A stretch of 64,000 bases of DNA from Psychroserpens sp. NJDZ02 (GTDB taxonomy: Bacteria; Bacteroidota; Bacteroidia; Flavobacteriales; Flavobacteriaceae): positions 246,501-310,500 of the forward strand of contig NZ_CP039451.1 of NCBI RefSeq assembly GCF_004843725.1. Reading direction: 5' to 3'. Below are positions 1 through 9,341 of the stretch, one piece after another. Numbering within the stretch: position 1 is the stretch's first letter; each line of letters starts with the position of its first letter. The notes below the pieces were generated by a model. It did no database searches. It saw only the letters and a program-made list of their open reading frames with translations, and was not told the origin of the DNA. A program made the position numbers and the translations under genes.

Positions 1-149
1 TCCATAAGTCGTAACACGATGTTATTATAACTAGAAGCATAGTAAATCTTAAAACCAGACGCCTCAAGTCCTTTACCTAAGGTATCAATAGTCGTGGCTG
101 TTTTACCTTTTCTATTTAATTTGTTGCCTATGTAAACCAGGTTTTTCAT
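1..149 (-). CDS. Glycosyltransferase family 4 protein, N-terminal part (runs off the window)
   Basis: The frame opens at an ATG at 149-147 and stays open to the window edge, about 49 codons. The N-terminus starts MKNLVYIGNKL and continues GKTATTIDTLGKGLEASGF, the hydrophobic strand plus Gly-rich loop and helix expected at the start of a GT-B glycosyltransferase (GT4-type). It overlaps the 3' end of the upstream O-antigen ligase gene by 38 nt in another frame, which argues for translational coupling in the same minus-strand polysaccharide operon. The catalytic C-terminal half lies outside the window, so donor sugar and exact family are open. Confidence 0.72.
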   Translation of the reverse strand, partial: MKNLVYIGNKLNRKGKTATTIDTLGKGLEASGFKIYYASSYNNIVLRLM

Positions 150-1458
150 CAATAATATGTAATAAACTTAATGCATAAATAAAAGCAGGTGCAGCAATAC
201 GCATTGCCGAATGATTAATGGTCAGTAGCCAAAATAAATAAAAGGAAAAGAATAACACATTACTTCTATTACCCATTCTAAAAAATAAAGGCACCACTAA
301 TAAAATAGAAAATGCTAATACACCAAGAAAACCATGCTCTGCTATAATACGACTCATTTCATTATGAGAGGCGGCATGGATCCCTGTTTTTTGGAAACGT
401 AAATCTTTAACCCGACCTACGCCAACGCCTAAAAATGGGCTATCAATAAACTCTTCAAATTCTTCTAAAAATAAACCACCTCGACCTGTACTAATATCGC
501 TTTTTTCTTGGCCCATAGCATTTTGGTTAGCATAACGTTTCTCAATCATACCATTGGTTTGGCTTGCAGAAATAATCCAAGTTGCTACACCAATAATCAA
601 AAACGCAACTACAGAGAGTAGCATCTTATTTTTATTGGTTTTATCCATCGTTCTATATAATAAAAAGATAAACGCGACAATCATAATAATAGCAGTAAAA
701 ACACCCCCTCTACTAAATGTAACGATCGCTCTAAACGCAAATAATAACACAAATGCTAAATCGATATAACGTAATAATTTGGTCTTACTAAAATAAAAAA
801 AACGCACCGTCATTAAAAAGAAACCTAAACCTAACACCGTAGCCATTTGATTAGGACCAAAGCCGCCTGAAGCTGCAAAATTAGAACCTGTCCCAGTTGA
901 AACCGATGCCACATCTGGATTATACATAATCACATAAGCCAATGTACTAACTAAAGGGAACAGCATATAATTAATAATCATTTTTAGTTGTTTTTTAGTG
1001 ATTTTTAATCCAAAACAAAATAACGCCACAACTCCTAAAGTGGTGGGACCACTTAAATTAAAAGCTATCGCCTTTCTTATATTAACACCTATATCCAAAA
1101 GGTACAAAGACACATAGATACCTGGAATTAAAAGTAGTAAATACAATAAATAAGATACTGCTTTTTTATTAAACCCATTATAAAACAAGCCTAACACGGA
1201 AAATAAAATCACTAAATATTTACTAGCCTCATAAAAAGGGCCACTATTGGTCATGCGCAAAATAACCTCAGCACCGACTATGTACGCACAAGCTTTAACA
1301 ACTTCTAAAGATTTTAATTGTTGTTTAGCGCTAATTATTTTAATTAAAAAATAAAATACAATACCATAAAAATAAAGATTACCTAAAGCTTTTGATAGGT
1401 AAATAAAAATGCCTATCAACACGTGTAAACCCAATAGTTTTAAATAGTTTTTTTGCAT
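112..1458 (-). CDS. O-antigen ligase / polymerase family membrane protein (Wzy_C-type)
   Basis: A 448-residue protein that is almost entirely hydrophobic, with roughly ten to twelve membrane segments. Its longest polar loop holds GRGGLFLEEFEEF and then GVGVGRVKD...HAASHNEMSRIIAEHG at about residues 330-385. That H-N-x(n)-E/HG-G loop is the signature periplasmic loop of the O-antigen ligase (WaaL)/O-antigen polymerase (Wzy) superfamily. It would join finished or repeating glycan units at the outer face of the inner membrane. Sequence alone does not separate ligase from polymerase; the ABC-type exporter upstream in this locus makes the ligase role the more natural reading. It sits 5 nt after a glycosyltransferase gene. 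Confidence 0.85.
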   Translation of the reverse strand: MQKNYLKLLGLHVLIGIFIYLSKALGNLYFYGIVFYFLIKIISAKQQLKSLEVVKACAYIVGAEVILRMTNSGPFYEASKYLVILFSVLGLFYNGFNKKAVSYLLYLLLLIPGIYVSLYLLDIGVNIRKAIAFNLSGPTTLGVVALFCFGLKITKKQLKMIINYMLFPLVSTLAYVIMYNPDVASVSTGTGSNFAASGGFGPNQMATVLGLGFFLMTVRFFYFSKTKLLRYIDLAFVLLFAFRAIVTFSRGGVFTAIIMIVAFIFLLYRTMDKTNKNKMLLSVVAFLIIGVATWIISASQTNGMIEKRYANQNAMGQEKSDISTGRGGLFLEEFEEFIDSPFLGVGVGRVKDLRFQKTGIHAASHNEMSRIIAEHGFLGVLAFSILLVVPLFFRMGNRSNVLFFSFYLFWLLTINHSAMRIAAPAFIYALSLLHIIDEKPGLHRQQIK

Positions 1459-1463
1459 TTAAA

Positions 1464-2534
1464 TTATAATCTATTATAAATCTTTACAATATTCTGTAAC
1501 GTTGAAATTTCAGAATATTCCTCCAAAATATGTTTTCTTAATTGATCAGAATAGGATTGTCTTATTTTTTTATTCTCTATATAAAATCTTAGAGCTTTGC
1601 AAAGCTCTTCTTGATTATTAGACGTTATCACTATACCATTCTCATGATTCGTAATTACTGTACCACATTGTCCTACATCCGTCGTTATAGTCGCTAAACC
1701 AACCAAACCATATTCTAACAATGCCAAAGGTAAGCCTTCTGATTTTGAAGATAAAACTCCTATTTGCGATTGACTTAATATATTTGAAGTATCAGGACAA
1801 CTACCGTACAAAAAAACAGTATCAGTTAGTAACAAAGATTTTATTAATTGTTTTAAGTTATGCGCGTATTGATCATTATTATCCTTACCTATTAAATGTA
1901 AGGTCCAATCAGGATATACATCTAAAATTTCACGAAATGCTTTAATTAAAAATGTATGATTTTTATCTGATCTTAAGTTTGCCAAACATACTATTCTTTT
2001 ATTCTTCTCACCTTTAAGAACTGTTTGTTTTTTACTTGAGTCTAGTTGTGGGTAATTTTGTATATATTTTATCTTTTGGGTCCATAACTTTTTTTTTGCC
2101 CATTTTTCTAAATCAGTACTAACAACTAAAATATTAGAAAAGAATAACGAACATATTTTTAAGATAAAAATGTGTTTAAATGTACTATTAACGCGATTAC
2201 CATAATGATCATGCCAAATCAATTTAATTTTTGGGTGTATTAACTTAACAAGTGTTGCCAAAAAAAAAGAGGAACTGTGTGCATGTATTAATGTTATCCC
2301 CTCTTTTTTAATAAAAAAATATAAACCTCTAATAGCCGTAATATCTAAAGCGGACTTTTTCTTTAAAAATAAGTAGCCCACCTCTTGCTTCAAGTTAGCT
2401 TTTAACAAGCCTTCTGTTCTTGTAGCGCACAAATAACTACCATCGACTTTATCAAGTAACCCATTGGCATAATTAACTGCAACACGCTCTGCACCTCCTG
2501 CTTCTAGACTGTCTATAAGTTGTAATACTTTCAT
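1464..2534 (-). CDS. Glycosyltransferase family 4 protein
   Basis: 356 residues with the GT-B layout. The N-terminus MKVLQLIDSLEAGGAERV carries the GG-AER acceptor-side motif common in GT4 enzymes. A C-terminal donor domain shows SEGLPLALLEYGL at 265-277, the E-x7-E motif (E266, E274) that contacts the nucleotide-sugar. It should add one sugar to a lipid-linked glycan at the cytoplasmic membrane surface. The gene lies 1 nt from the next upstream gene, within the polysaccharide operon. The transferred sugar cannot be read from sequence. Confidence 0.88.
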   Translation of the reverse strand: MKVLQLIDSLEAGGAERVAVNYANGLLDKVDGSYLCATRTEGLLKANLKQEVGYLFLKKKSALDITAIRGLYFFIKKEGITLIHAHSSSFFLATLVKLIHPKIKLIWHDHYGNRVNSTFKHIFILKICSLFFSNILVVSTDLEKWAKKKLWTQKIKYIQNYPQLDSSKKQTVLKGEKNKRIVCLANLRSDKNHTFLIKAFREILDVYPDWTLHLIGKDNNDQYAHNLKQLIKSLLLTDTVFLYGSCPDTSNILSQSQIGVLSSKSEGLPLALLEYGLVGLATITTDVGQCGTVITNHENGIVITSNNQEELCKALRFYIENKKIRQSYSDQLRKHILEEYSEISTLQNIVKIYNRL

Positions 2535-2535
2535 T

Positions 2536-3654
2536 TTAAGCCTTTATTAGTTTTTCAATTTCACTTTCAAACACATCTAGAGTATACTGTTGCGACCAGT
2601 CCGATGCTAATTTAGACATCGTCTCTAATCCATCATTGGATTTTAAAGCTAATAGTATTTTAGAAACGGCATCATCCACATTAGGCGCTATAAGTATTCC
2701 TCGATTTCCATAATCCAACATGTTTGAAACACAAGATATAGCGGTCGCGATTGGTATGACACCAAAAAACATAGCCTCTGCCAAGGCTTTAGGCCATCCT
2801 TCGGACTTAGAGGCTAATATTGTAAAATGAGCTGACTGCAATGCAGCCTTGACAGTTTCATTAGTTTTATTACCATGTAGAACAATATCACTACCTAATT
2901 GTTTATCTTTTACATACTGTTGCACCTCTTGTTTCAAAACACCATCTCCAAACAATTGTAAATTACACTTAACACCGCTCCTTAGTAATTGCTCTACAAT
3001 TTGTATGGCCAATAAAGGACGTTTACCTGTTACCAAACTTCCGACAAATACAAACTCTAAACCTTTTGTATAGTCGCGAGTAACCGGTATTACTCGATCT
3101 TGATCTTTATAAGTTGCAGTAAAAAATGATTTAATATTTTTAGTCTGATTTGGCCAATCTCCATAAACTAGAGCAGTCATCTTTTTTGTCCATTTGATAT
3201 TACTTAATATGTTCTTTTGAATACGATAACTCTTAGGTTGATTGGCATTAGGATCCCAATTACCAGCATATTTTGCAGTTTTGACTTTCTTTGGAAAGAA
3301 AAACTGTACCAAACACCCCAATAATCCGATATTACCAGGACATCTTAAATGAATATGATCGGCGCGTTTACAAGCCTTCCATAACTTAAAAAGAATATAT
3401 GGTAATACTAGCAAAGACTTAATACCACGACTAATATTAACAAAGGCTATTGCAGGTATTTGAGTTAATGTAATATTGTCATGACTATAGGCTATATCTA
3501 TCTCAGAAATTGAGACTTCAGTTAGCGGTGCCACAATCTCAACCTCATCCACATGCTTTAACCACAAATTCATCTCACGCACATAAGGTGCATAAGCATA
3601 CCACTGATGGGCATTTGATTTATGTAAGACATGGCTTATTATTAAAAAACGCAT
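2536..3654 (-). CDS. Glycosyltransferase family 4 protein
   Basis: 372 residues, GT-B fold by pattern. It has an N-terminal acceptor domain with basic patches, then a donor domain containing FVGSLVTGKRPL and SEGWPKALAEAMFFG at 284-298, with the paired glutamates E285 and E293. Its start codon shares one base with the stop of the upstream gene (3654), a TAATG-type junction implying coupled translation. Function is a retaining glycosyl transfer in surface glycan assembly; the substrate is unknown. Confidence 0.87.
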   Translation of the reverse strand: MRFLIISHVLHKSNAHQWYAYAPYVREMNLWLKHVDEVEIVAPLTEVSISEIDIAYSHDNITLTQIPAIAFVNISRGIKSLLVLPYILFKLWKACKRADHIHLRCPGNIGLLGCLVQFFFPKKVKTAKYAGNWDPNANQPKSYRIQKNILSNIKWTKKMTALVYGDWPNQTKNIKSFFTATYKDQDRVIPVTRDYTKGLEFVFVGSLVTGKRPLLAIQIVEQLLRSGVKCNLQLFGDGVLKQEVQQYVKDKQLGSDIVLHGNKTNETVKAALQSAHFTILASKSEGWPKALAEAMFFGVIPIATAISCVSNMLDYGNRGILIAPNVDDAVSKILLALKSNDGLETMSKLASDWSQQYTLDVFESEIEKLIKA

Positions 3655-4646
3655 TAGTTATGTTTTGGAGGGTTAAAAAATAAAGAAAACCAGCCCACTA
3701 TACGCCCTAAGCTTTCTGTAAATGCTTCTTTTTTATTAGCTGTTGTAATAACATTAAGCAATCTAACCTTAGTTAACAAGATAGCAATTACGTGCCATTT
3801 AAACCTCGCTTTAAATTTAGGATTTGAATATTTTACGCGCCAAACATACCAGCCATTTCTAATAACCATTTTCCCATAACTAAATTTATTAGGTCTGCCT
3901 GAAGGCTCATGATGATGTGCTAATTGTGCTGCAGTATTAATATATAACATCCCTTGTTTAGCTATACGTAAAGAGAAATCGGCATCTTCATACAACCCGT
4001 ACCCTTCAAAATATGTTGAAAAATTTAAGGTGTCAAACACCTCCTTTTTATAAGATGACACACCTCCCATTATTTGTTCTACTGGATACACTTTACCCGA
4101 AGGGGGTAAAAAACTGACTGACCGCCCATTTGAAAAAGTAGGCATAAACCCTGGAGGCACATCAGGTAAAACTCCAAATAACCTCCTTATTTTAAAACGT
4201 AAAGGTTCTTTGCGTTGCCAACCATCATAATAAAAATAGTTTGTATCGTTTTCTGTAGTTTGTTTTTGCCAATCTATCTCATTAGTTATATAACCACCAA
4301 CTGCTAATGCTTCTGGATGCGCTTTATATGTAGATAATAATTGTTCAAAATAATGAGGTTCTAAAACGACATCATCATCTAAAAAACAAACCACATCTAT
4401 TGTATTTCCAACATGAGTAATTCCGAAATTACGTTGTTTTGTTAAGCCTCTATTATCTGCTTCAACTTTATAATAACTTAGATTTTTAAACGCTTTGTCT
4501 TTTAAAATTATTTCGGTATCCCTATTTGTGGAACCATCAATAATTATGATGTCATTTGGATAAAGAGTCTGTTTGTTTACCGATTCCAAAAGCTGAATTA
4601 TTGCTTTTGGACGCATATAAGTACAAATTAGTAGAGAAAAATTCAT
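3654..4646 (-). CDS. Glycosyltransferase family 2 protein
   Basis: 330 residues. A GT-A domain begins at residue 3 (FSLLICTYMRPKAIIQLLES) and has the metal-binding acidic triad DDD at 90-92 in the context CFLDDDVVLEP. A later EGYGLYEDADFSLRIAKQG segment matches the ED-x-D/E-L-S-x-R catalytic-base region of rhamnosyl- and galactofuranosyltransferase-like GT2 enzymes. It is an inverting glycosyltransferase using a nucleotide-sugar in the cytoplasm. It is coupled to the following gene by a one-base overlap and lies 1 nt from the preceding one. Confidence 0.88.
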   Translation of the reverse strand: MNFSLLICTYMRPKAIIQLLESVNKQTLYPNDIIIIDGSTNRDTEIILKDKAFKNLSYYKVEADNRGLTKQRNFGITHVGNTIDVVCFLDDDVVLEPHYFEQLLSTYKAHPEALAVGGYITNEIDWQKQTTENDTNYFYYDGWQRKEPLRFKIRRLFGVLPDVPPGFMPTFSNGRSVSFLPPSGKVYPVEQIMGGVSSYKKEVFDTLNFSTYFEGYGLYEDADFSLRIAKQGMLYINTAAQLAHHHEPSGRPNKFSYGKMVIRNGWYVWRVKYSNPKFKARFKWHVIAILLTKVRLLNVITTANKKEAFTESLGRIVGWFSLFFNPPKHN

Positions 4647-4647
4647 A

Positions 4648-6180
4648 TTAAACAGCCTTATTTTTCAAATTATTAGCCCAATCTTGACTTATTTCCCAAC
4701 GTTTTTTAAACACGCGATAGTATATAAATGGATTTTTTATAGTTTGTTTTTTATAAAACTTAAAAAATAATGTTAGTTTATAACTCTTTAACTGTTGTAC
4801 AGTTTTATATTTTAAATTGTAAAGCATGACCGTTGGTGATGGTTTAGGCGTTACTTTTTCATTATCCCAAGCATGGATATATGTTGTTCTAAAACCGCCA
4901 ATAGGTGCTTTTAGATGCTTTAATTGTACATAAGGCAAATAGATAACATCAATACCTTTATTTCTGAGCTGCATTCCAAAATCTGTATCCTCTCCAAAAC
5001 CATGTTCGAAAGCCATATCGAATTTCAAATTTCTTAAAACACTTGTTTTTACGATACTACAACCAGATCCAAAAGCCGCCCATTGTATCGGTATTTTACG
5101 TTTTTCGGTTTCATTCTCTCTTAAACAACTTAGAGTAATCGCATTAAAATCGTGTGCTTGCATAAATACCAAGGCTTCATTTATTGTGTTTTTATTAAAC
5201 CGAATATCATCATCTGCCATAAAAACATAATCTGATGTCACCAATTGCAAACCTATATTTCTAGCATTACAAGCTCCTGTTTGAGATATAAGTCTATGCT
5301 CTATTTTAAATGGCCAATCTTCAGATGTTATATAATTAAGTTCAGATTTTGCAATTTCGCTATCGTCTTGCTCTATAATTATAATTTGAGCAGGCATTAC
5401 TGTTTGTTTTGCTAAATCCTTTAACACATCGTATAAATATTTTGCTCTTCCTAATGTTGGTATTAAAACCGAAACTGATGTGTTTATTTTTAACTCTTCA
5501 GTAATGGCTTCTGAAGTTATAAACTTATTAAAGGTCTTCTGTTTAAATAACAGACTTTTTATTAAAGGAAATAATAAAAATTTCTTTTCAAAAATCATTA
5601 AATATAAAAATAATAACAACGTCCAACGTGCTCTAAAATGTTCTTTTACAAACTGAAACAACTCTGTTTCACTTGCTTTTTCATCTAAATAGACTTCTTT
5701 ATTATCTTTTATAATTTCTGAAGAAAAATAACAAAGCAAACCATTCTTCATTCCAAGTTTTGCTATACTATTTAGATTATAATCTAAACTGTTACTATTA
5801 CTTATGCATTCTCTAAACATTAAAAGTTTTTCACCATAAATTGCGCCACAATTACTGGACATTAACCAAGTAGGAAACTTTGTCTCTCTATTCACATTAA
5901 TAAACAGCGAATCTTCAACATAACCAATGGCATCGGTTAAATAGCTAGAGTTTCCATTAGACACCATAACATTATTTGAAGTAAAACAAAATTGTATGGC
6001 TTCTATATTAATATTCTTTTTATTTAAAATATGACACCAAGCAATAATAGAATGACTATACTTTGAAGCTAAAAAAAACAATCCCTTTGTAGGTTCTTTT
6101 TCTTCAATTACTATAATTTCGCTAGTTGTAGTGTTGAGCACCTCAACAACGGTATTGTTTTTATGAAAAAGAATAAGCAT
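4648..6180 (-). CDS. Glycosyltransferase family 2 protein with a long N-terminal extension
   Basis: 510 residues. The recognisable GT-A domain starts only at about residue 236 (SVSVLIPTLGRAKYLYDVL) and holds MADDDIRF (DDD at 323-325) and HGFGEDTDFGMQLRNKG, the GT2 core motifs. Residues 1-230 lack these motifs but contain segments such as SSNCGAIYGEKLL and a hydrophobic helix near 185-210 that look like the acceptor half of a second, worn GT2 domain. That reading is inference; the extension could also be a membrane-association module. It overlaps the upstream GT4 gene by 20 nt. Confidence 0.82.
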   Translation of the reverse strand: MLILFHKNNTVVEVLNTTTSEIIVIEEKEPTKGLFFLASKYSHSIIAWCHILNKKNINIEAIQFCFTSNNVMVSNGNSSYLTDAIGYVEDSLFINVNRETKFPTWLMSSNCGAIYGEKLLMFRECISNSNSLDYNLNSIAKLGMKNGLLCYFSSEIIKDNKEVYLDEKASETELFQFVKEHFRARWTLLLFLYLMIFEKKFLLFPLIKSLLFKQKTFNKFITSEAITEELKINTSVSVLIPTLGRAKYLYDVLKDLAKQTVMPAQIIIIEQDDSEIAKSELNYITSEDWPFKIEHRLISQTGACNARNIGLQLVTSDYVFMADDDIRFNKNTINEALVFMQAHDFNAITLSCLRENETEKRKIPIQWAAFGSGCSIVKTSVLRNLKFDMAFEHGFGEDTDFGMQLRNKGIDVIYLPYVQLKHLKAPIGGFRTTYIHAWDNEKVTPKPSPTVMLYNLKYKTVQQLKSYKLTLFFKFYKKQTIKNPFIYYRVFKKRWEISQDWANNLKNKAV

Positions 6181-7321
6181 CTATAGTTTTTTTATAAAAT
6201 TTGACAGATTGCTTTGCAACAATTTCTGAACTAAATTTTGATATAATCTTCTTTCTTGCTGCAATTGAAAATTCCTTTCTTAAAGTTTCATTATCTAAAA
6301 GTTCATTGATTTTATTTGCGTAAGTTCCGTGTGCTTCTGGATGCACTAAAAAGCCATCTTCACCATCGTCAACAATTTCTTTTGCCCAACCCACATTTGA
6401 TGCCACTATAGGCTTTTTTAAGGCCATTGCTTCTAACCAAGATACTGGTAATGCTTCCGCGAAAGTAGGAAAAACACACAACGTTGCTTTCTCTATATGT
6501 GCTCTCATTTCAGAATATGGCACTGCGCCCACGTAATTTACTCTTTTAATCGCTGCTTCTGTAAATAACGGTTGCATTAATTGCCAAGTCGATTGCGTTT
6601 GCGTTTTAATATCTGGGCTGTCTTTACCAACTAAGATAAGTACTGCATGTGGATACTTCTCGTTAACTTTATTAAAAATATAAGGCAACTCTAGAAGTCC
6701 TTTTTTTCTTATTAGTGTACCAAAGTATAATATGGTCTGATTTTTTTCTTCTGAAAGACTATCTGTAGGCTCAAAGTCTTCAATATTAACAGCATTTGGA
6801 ATTACGGTAAATGGTTTGTTTAAATTAAAAAGCTTATTTGTTAACTCACCTGTAAATTGACTTACCGAAATAATACCATCTACAGATTTTAAAGCCTGCT
6901 TTTCATGAAAGCGATTAATGGCTTTAACTGGTCTGTGATCTAAATGACAGAAATAAGTATCAGACCCATTTTCCCTAATTATCAATGGGCAATTAATATT
7001 AATAAACGAGGCTATACCAGTCCAGTCTGGAGCTTCTACTATGTCTATTTTTTGCGCTTTATGTAATCTATTTATTAGCTTTTGAATTTTTTTACGTGTT
7101 AAAAACCACGACAAACCTTTCAGCTTGGGGTTTTTAATTTTATAAAAAGCAATACCATTATCGCTAAACGTTACATCTTCTTCTTGACCATAAATAAGTA
7201 AAGACACCTCATGTCCTTGTTTTTGTAAAGCAACAGCAAGATGTTTTATACTAGTACCAATACCTCCAGAATGGCCAATACGCTCATGTGGATATTCTGG
7301 TGTTAAGAATGCTATTTTCAT
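6161..7321 (-). CDS. Glycosyltransferase family 4 protein
   Basis: 386 residues, the clearest GT4 in the locus. The N-terminus MKIAFLTPEYPHERIGHSGGIGTSIKHLA has the Gly-rich acceptor-domain loop. The donor domain has YFGTLIRKKGLLELP and FPTFAEALPVSWLEAMALKKPIVAS with the E-x7-E pair. It would use a nucleotide-sugar to extend a lipid-linked glycan at the inner membrane. The 3' end overlaps the next gene by 20 nt; the 44-nt gap upstream to the acetyltransferase gene is one of the longer spacers here, but it shows no convincing promoter. Confidence 0.9.
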   Translation of the reverse strand: MKIAFLTPEYPHERIGHSGGIGTSIKHLAVALQKQGHEVSLLIYGQEEDVTFSDNGIAFYKIKNPKLKGLSWFLTRKKIQKLINRLHKAQKIDIVEAPDWTGIASFININCPLIIRENGSDTYFCHLDHRPVKAINRFHEKQALKSVDGIISVSQFTGELTNKLFNLNKPFTVIPNAVNIEDFEPTDSLSEEKNQTILYFGTLIRKKGLLELPYIFNKVNEKYPHAVLILVGKDSPDIKTQTQSTWQLMQPLFTEAAIKRVNYVGAVPYSEMRAHIEKATLCVFPTFAEALPVSWLEAMALKKPIVASNVGWAKEIVDDGEDGFLVHPEAHGTYANKINELLDNETLRKEFSIAARKKIISKFSSEIVAKQSVKFYKKTIDAYSFS

Positions 7322-7365
7322 AGATTTAATGTATTAAAGACTTGAGTATTTATTAATATAAAGTA

Positions 7366-7929
7366 TTACACATAATCTTGTGAACCGTTGTAAGATATAA
7401 TTTGTGAAGGTTGTGGAGCAACCACAGCGTTAGCTTTTACATTAAAATTAACCAAGCTATTGGCACCAATTAAAACATCGTCCTCAATTGCAATACCACC
7501 AACTATAACAGCATTTGGACCGATAAAAACGCTATTTCCTATTTTTGGAATACCTTTATTTTTTCCACGATTTAAAACACCTATTGTTATGCCTTGAGAA
7601 ATATTACAATACTCGCCAATAATAGAATCACCATGAATTACCACTCCTCCAAAATGCCCAATATATAAACCTTTACCTATGTTTGTGCGATACGATATAT
7701 CAAAACCATATTTATATTTCATCCTTCTTAAATACAAGAAAAAGAAGTAAAATAGCAGTTTGTTTTTTTTTCTATAGTGCTGGCAATTTCTGAAAACAAT
7801 AGAAAATTTAACACCAGGAGCACCATTAAATAAAAGCTGTTTTAAATTTCTAAAAAAGGAAGGCTTAGTATTAATACCATAGCGCTTTAAATCTTCTCCC
7901 AGAATATGTTTTAAACTTGAATGACTCAT
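7366..7929 (-). CDS. Left-handed beta-helix O-acetyltransferase (CysE/EpsC/colanic-acid type)
   Basis: 187 residues. The C-terminal half is a hexapeptide-repeat beta helix: IGKGLYIGHFGGVVIHGDSI, then IGEYCNISQGITIG and IGNSVFIGPNAVIVGGI. The GHFGGVVIHG stretch supplies the histidine seen in serine-acetyltransferase-like sugar O-acetyltransferases. Placed among glycosyltransferases, it is more likely to acetylate a sugar hydroxyl from acetyl-CoA than to make O-acetylserine. The start overlaps the stop of the upstream gene by 4 nt (ATGA), so the two are coupled. Confidence 0.85.
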   Translation of the reverse strand: MSHSSLKHILGEDLKRYGINTKPSFFRNLKQLLFNGAPGVKFSIVFRNCQHYRKKNKLLFYFFFLYLRRMKYKYGFDISYRTNIGKGLYIGHFGGVVIHGDSIIGEYCNISQGITIGVLNRGKNKGIPKIGNSVFIGPNAVIVGGIAIEDDVLIGANSLVNFNVKANAVVAPQPSQIISYNGSQDYV

Positions 7930-9335
7930 GACAAATTTTTATTTTTAGAACTAATTAGTGCTATGGCCTCTAAAATTCTATCTGTAGATTTTTCTTGTGG
8001 TGATTGACAAATGGTATCAAACCATGAGTTTGCTTGTTCTATAGTATTAGTTGTATTTTGTAAAACACTTATAATTTTCGATTCGATGTCTTCAGCACTG
8101 TTTAAGTAAATCACAGCCCCTTCTGGCATTGAGCGAAAATGAATATATTTATAACACACGTGGATATCCCATGCACTATCTAACTGCTCCTCTTGATTAT
8201 AATTAAAATAGCCACAAGCTTTATTAAAAGCAGCATAATCAAAAATCATAGATGAACCTAAATTTACAACAAACAAGGTATGTGCGATAGTATTAGATAA
8301 TAAGATATTATCCTCTTTAGTAGGAAACATCGTATTCCAAGTATTATTTACATTCTGCCATTTAGGTGCGACTTCAACAATTATATCTTTGTATTTATCG
8401 ATAATTGGGTTATATCTTCCTGAAAAATCTACTGGACTTCTTCTTAGTAAAATACCAAGTTTATATCCTCTTGTATTTAATACAGAAATGGCTTTTGCAA
8501 AGTCATCTAAATACTTTGGATCATCCGGAGAAGTTGTAATATCATCGCCAGAAAAACAAATATAATTTTTATCAGGATTTAGATTATACTCAGTATAAAA
8601 TGCGTCTTTAGATTTAATTATTGCACTATTAAAATGAGATTCAAATTGCGGTGTTCCTGTAATTACAATCTGGTCAGATTTAATTCGAGGATAATATTTA
8701 TGCACTTCTTTTTTCATAAAATCACTCCAAACAAAATAGAAATCTGTATTTACAACAAGTGTTGCTTTTGGTAAATTATCCCAAGAAAAAATGAATGTGG
8801 CAGTCGGAATTTTCAAATCTTGTGCAGCTAATAAAGGCGCTATAGCGGTACCAATTCTCTGATTACTGCAAAATAAAAAGTCTGGTTTTTCTTTTTGTAG
8901 CGTTTTAATACACGATTGGTAATACGCTGTCGTACGTTCTTTCTTATTAATTATATTTTTTACTTTCTCAAGCCCTTTTTCTGAGGAATATAATAATATA
9001 AAAGTCTTGGTTATTACATTTTTTATAAACTTCTTTAATGTATTATTCTTAGCAGGAAACCGATATGCATTATAGGTTGTGTCTCCGGTGTTTTTAATAT
9101 TTAAATTTAGTTCTATTTGTTTTCTAGCATTCTTTAAAATATCTGTTAACCAATGTGTTTTAATATTAGTTAATCTAACTTCGTTATACCCCATTTCTGC
9201 AATAGAAAATGGCGTACTATTCCAATAGGTAATATCGAGATTTTTTGTTTTTGCTACATCATTAAAGCTTGTAAAAGCAAAATTACGAAGCGCAATACCT
9301 GAAGGTAATAGAACAAATATTTTTTTGTTTTTCAT
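7926..9335 (-). CDS. Surface-carbohydrate biosynthesis protein, GT-B/CDP-glycerol-transferase-like
   Basis: 469 residues, no single family recognised with certainty. The body reads like a GT-B protein: a central KPDFLFCSNQRIGTAIAPLL segment, then FIFSWDNLPKATLVVNTD, VWSDFMKKEVHKYYP and VITGTPQFESHF. That arrangement (a trapped-sugar WDN turn followed by V-x-G-x-P-x-x-D/E) is seen in capsule proteins related to CDP-glycerol/teichoic-acid transferases. A C-terminal LGSSMIFDYAAFNKACGYF could bind the donor. It may be the transferase for the nonulosonic acid made by the nearby neu genes, but nothing in the sequence proves this. Confidence 0.6.
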   Translation of the reverse strand: MKNKKIFVLLPSGIALRNFAFTSFNDVAKTKNLDITYWNSTPFSIAEMGYNEVRLTNIKTHWLTDILKNARKQIELNLNIKNTGDTTYNAYRFPAKNNTLKKFIKNVITKTFILLYSSEKGLEKVKNIINKKERTTAYYQSCIKTLQKEKPDFLFCSNQRIGTAIAPLLAAQDLKIPTATFIFSWDNLPKATLVVNTDFYFVWSDFMKKEVHKYYPRIKSDQIVITGTPQFESHFNSAIIKSKDAFYTEYNLNPDKNYICFSGDDITTSPDDPKYLDDFAKAISVLNTRGYKLGILLRRSPVDFSGRYNPIIDKYKDIIVEVAPKWQNVNNTWNTMFPTKEDNILLSNTIAHTLFVVNLGSSMIFDYAAFNKACGYFNYNQEEQLDSAWDIHVCYKYIHFRSMPEGAVIYLNSAEDIESKIISVLQNTTNTIEQANSWFDTICQSPQEKSTDRILEAIALISSKNKNLS

Positions 9336-9341
9336 ATAATT

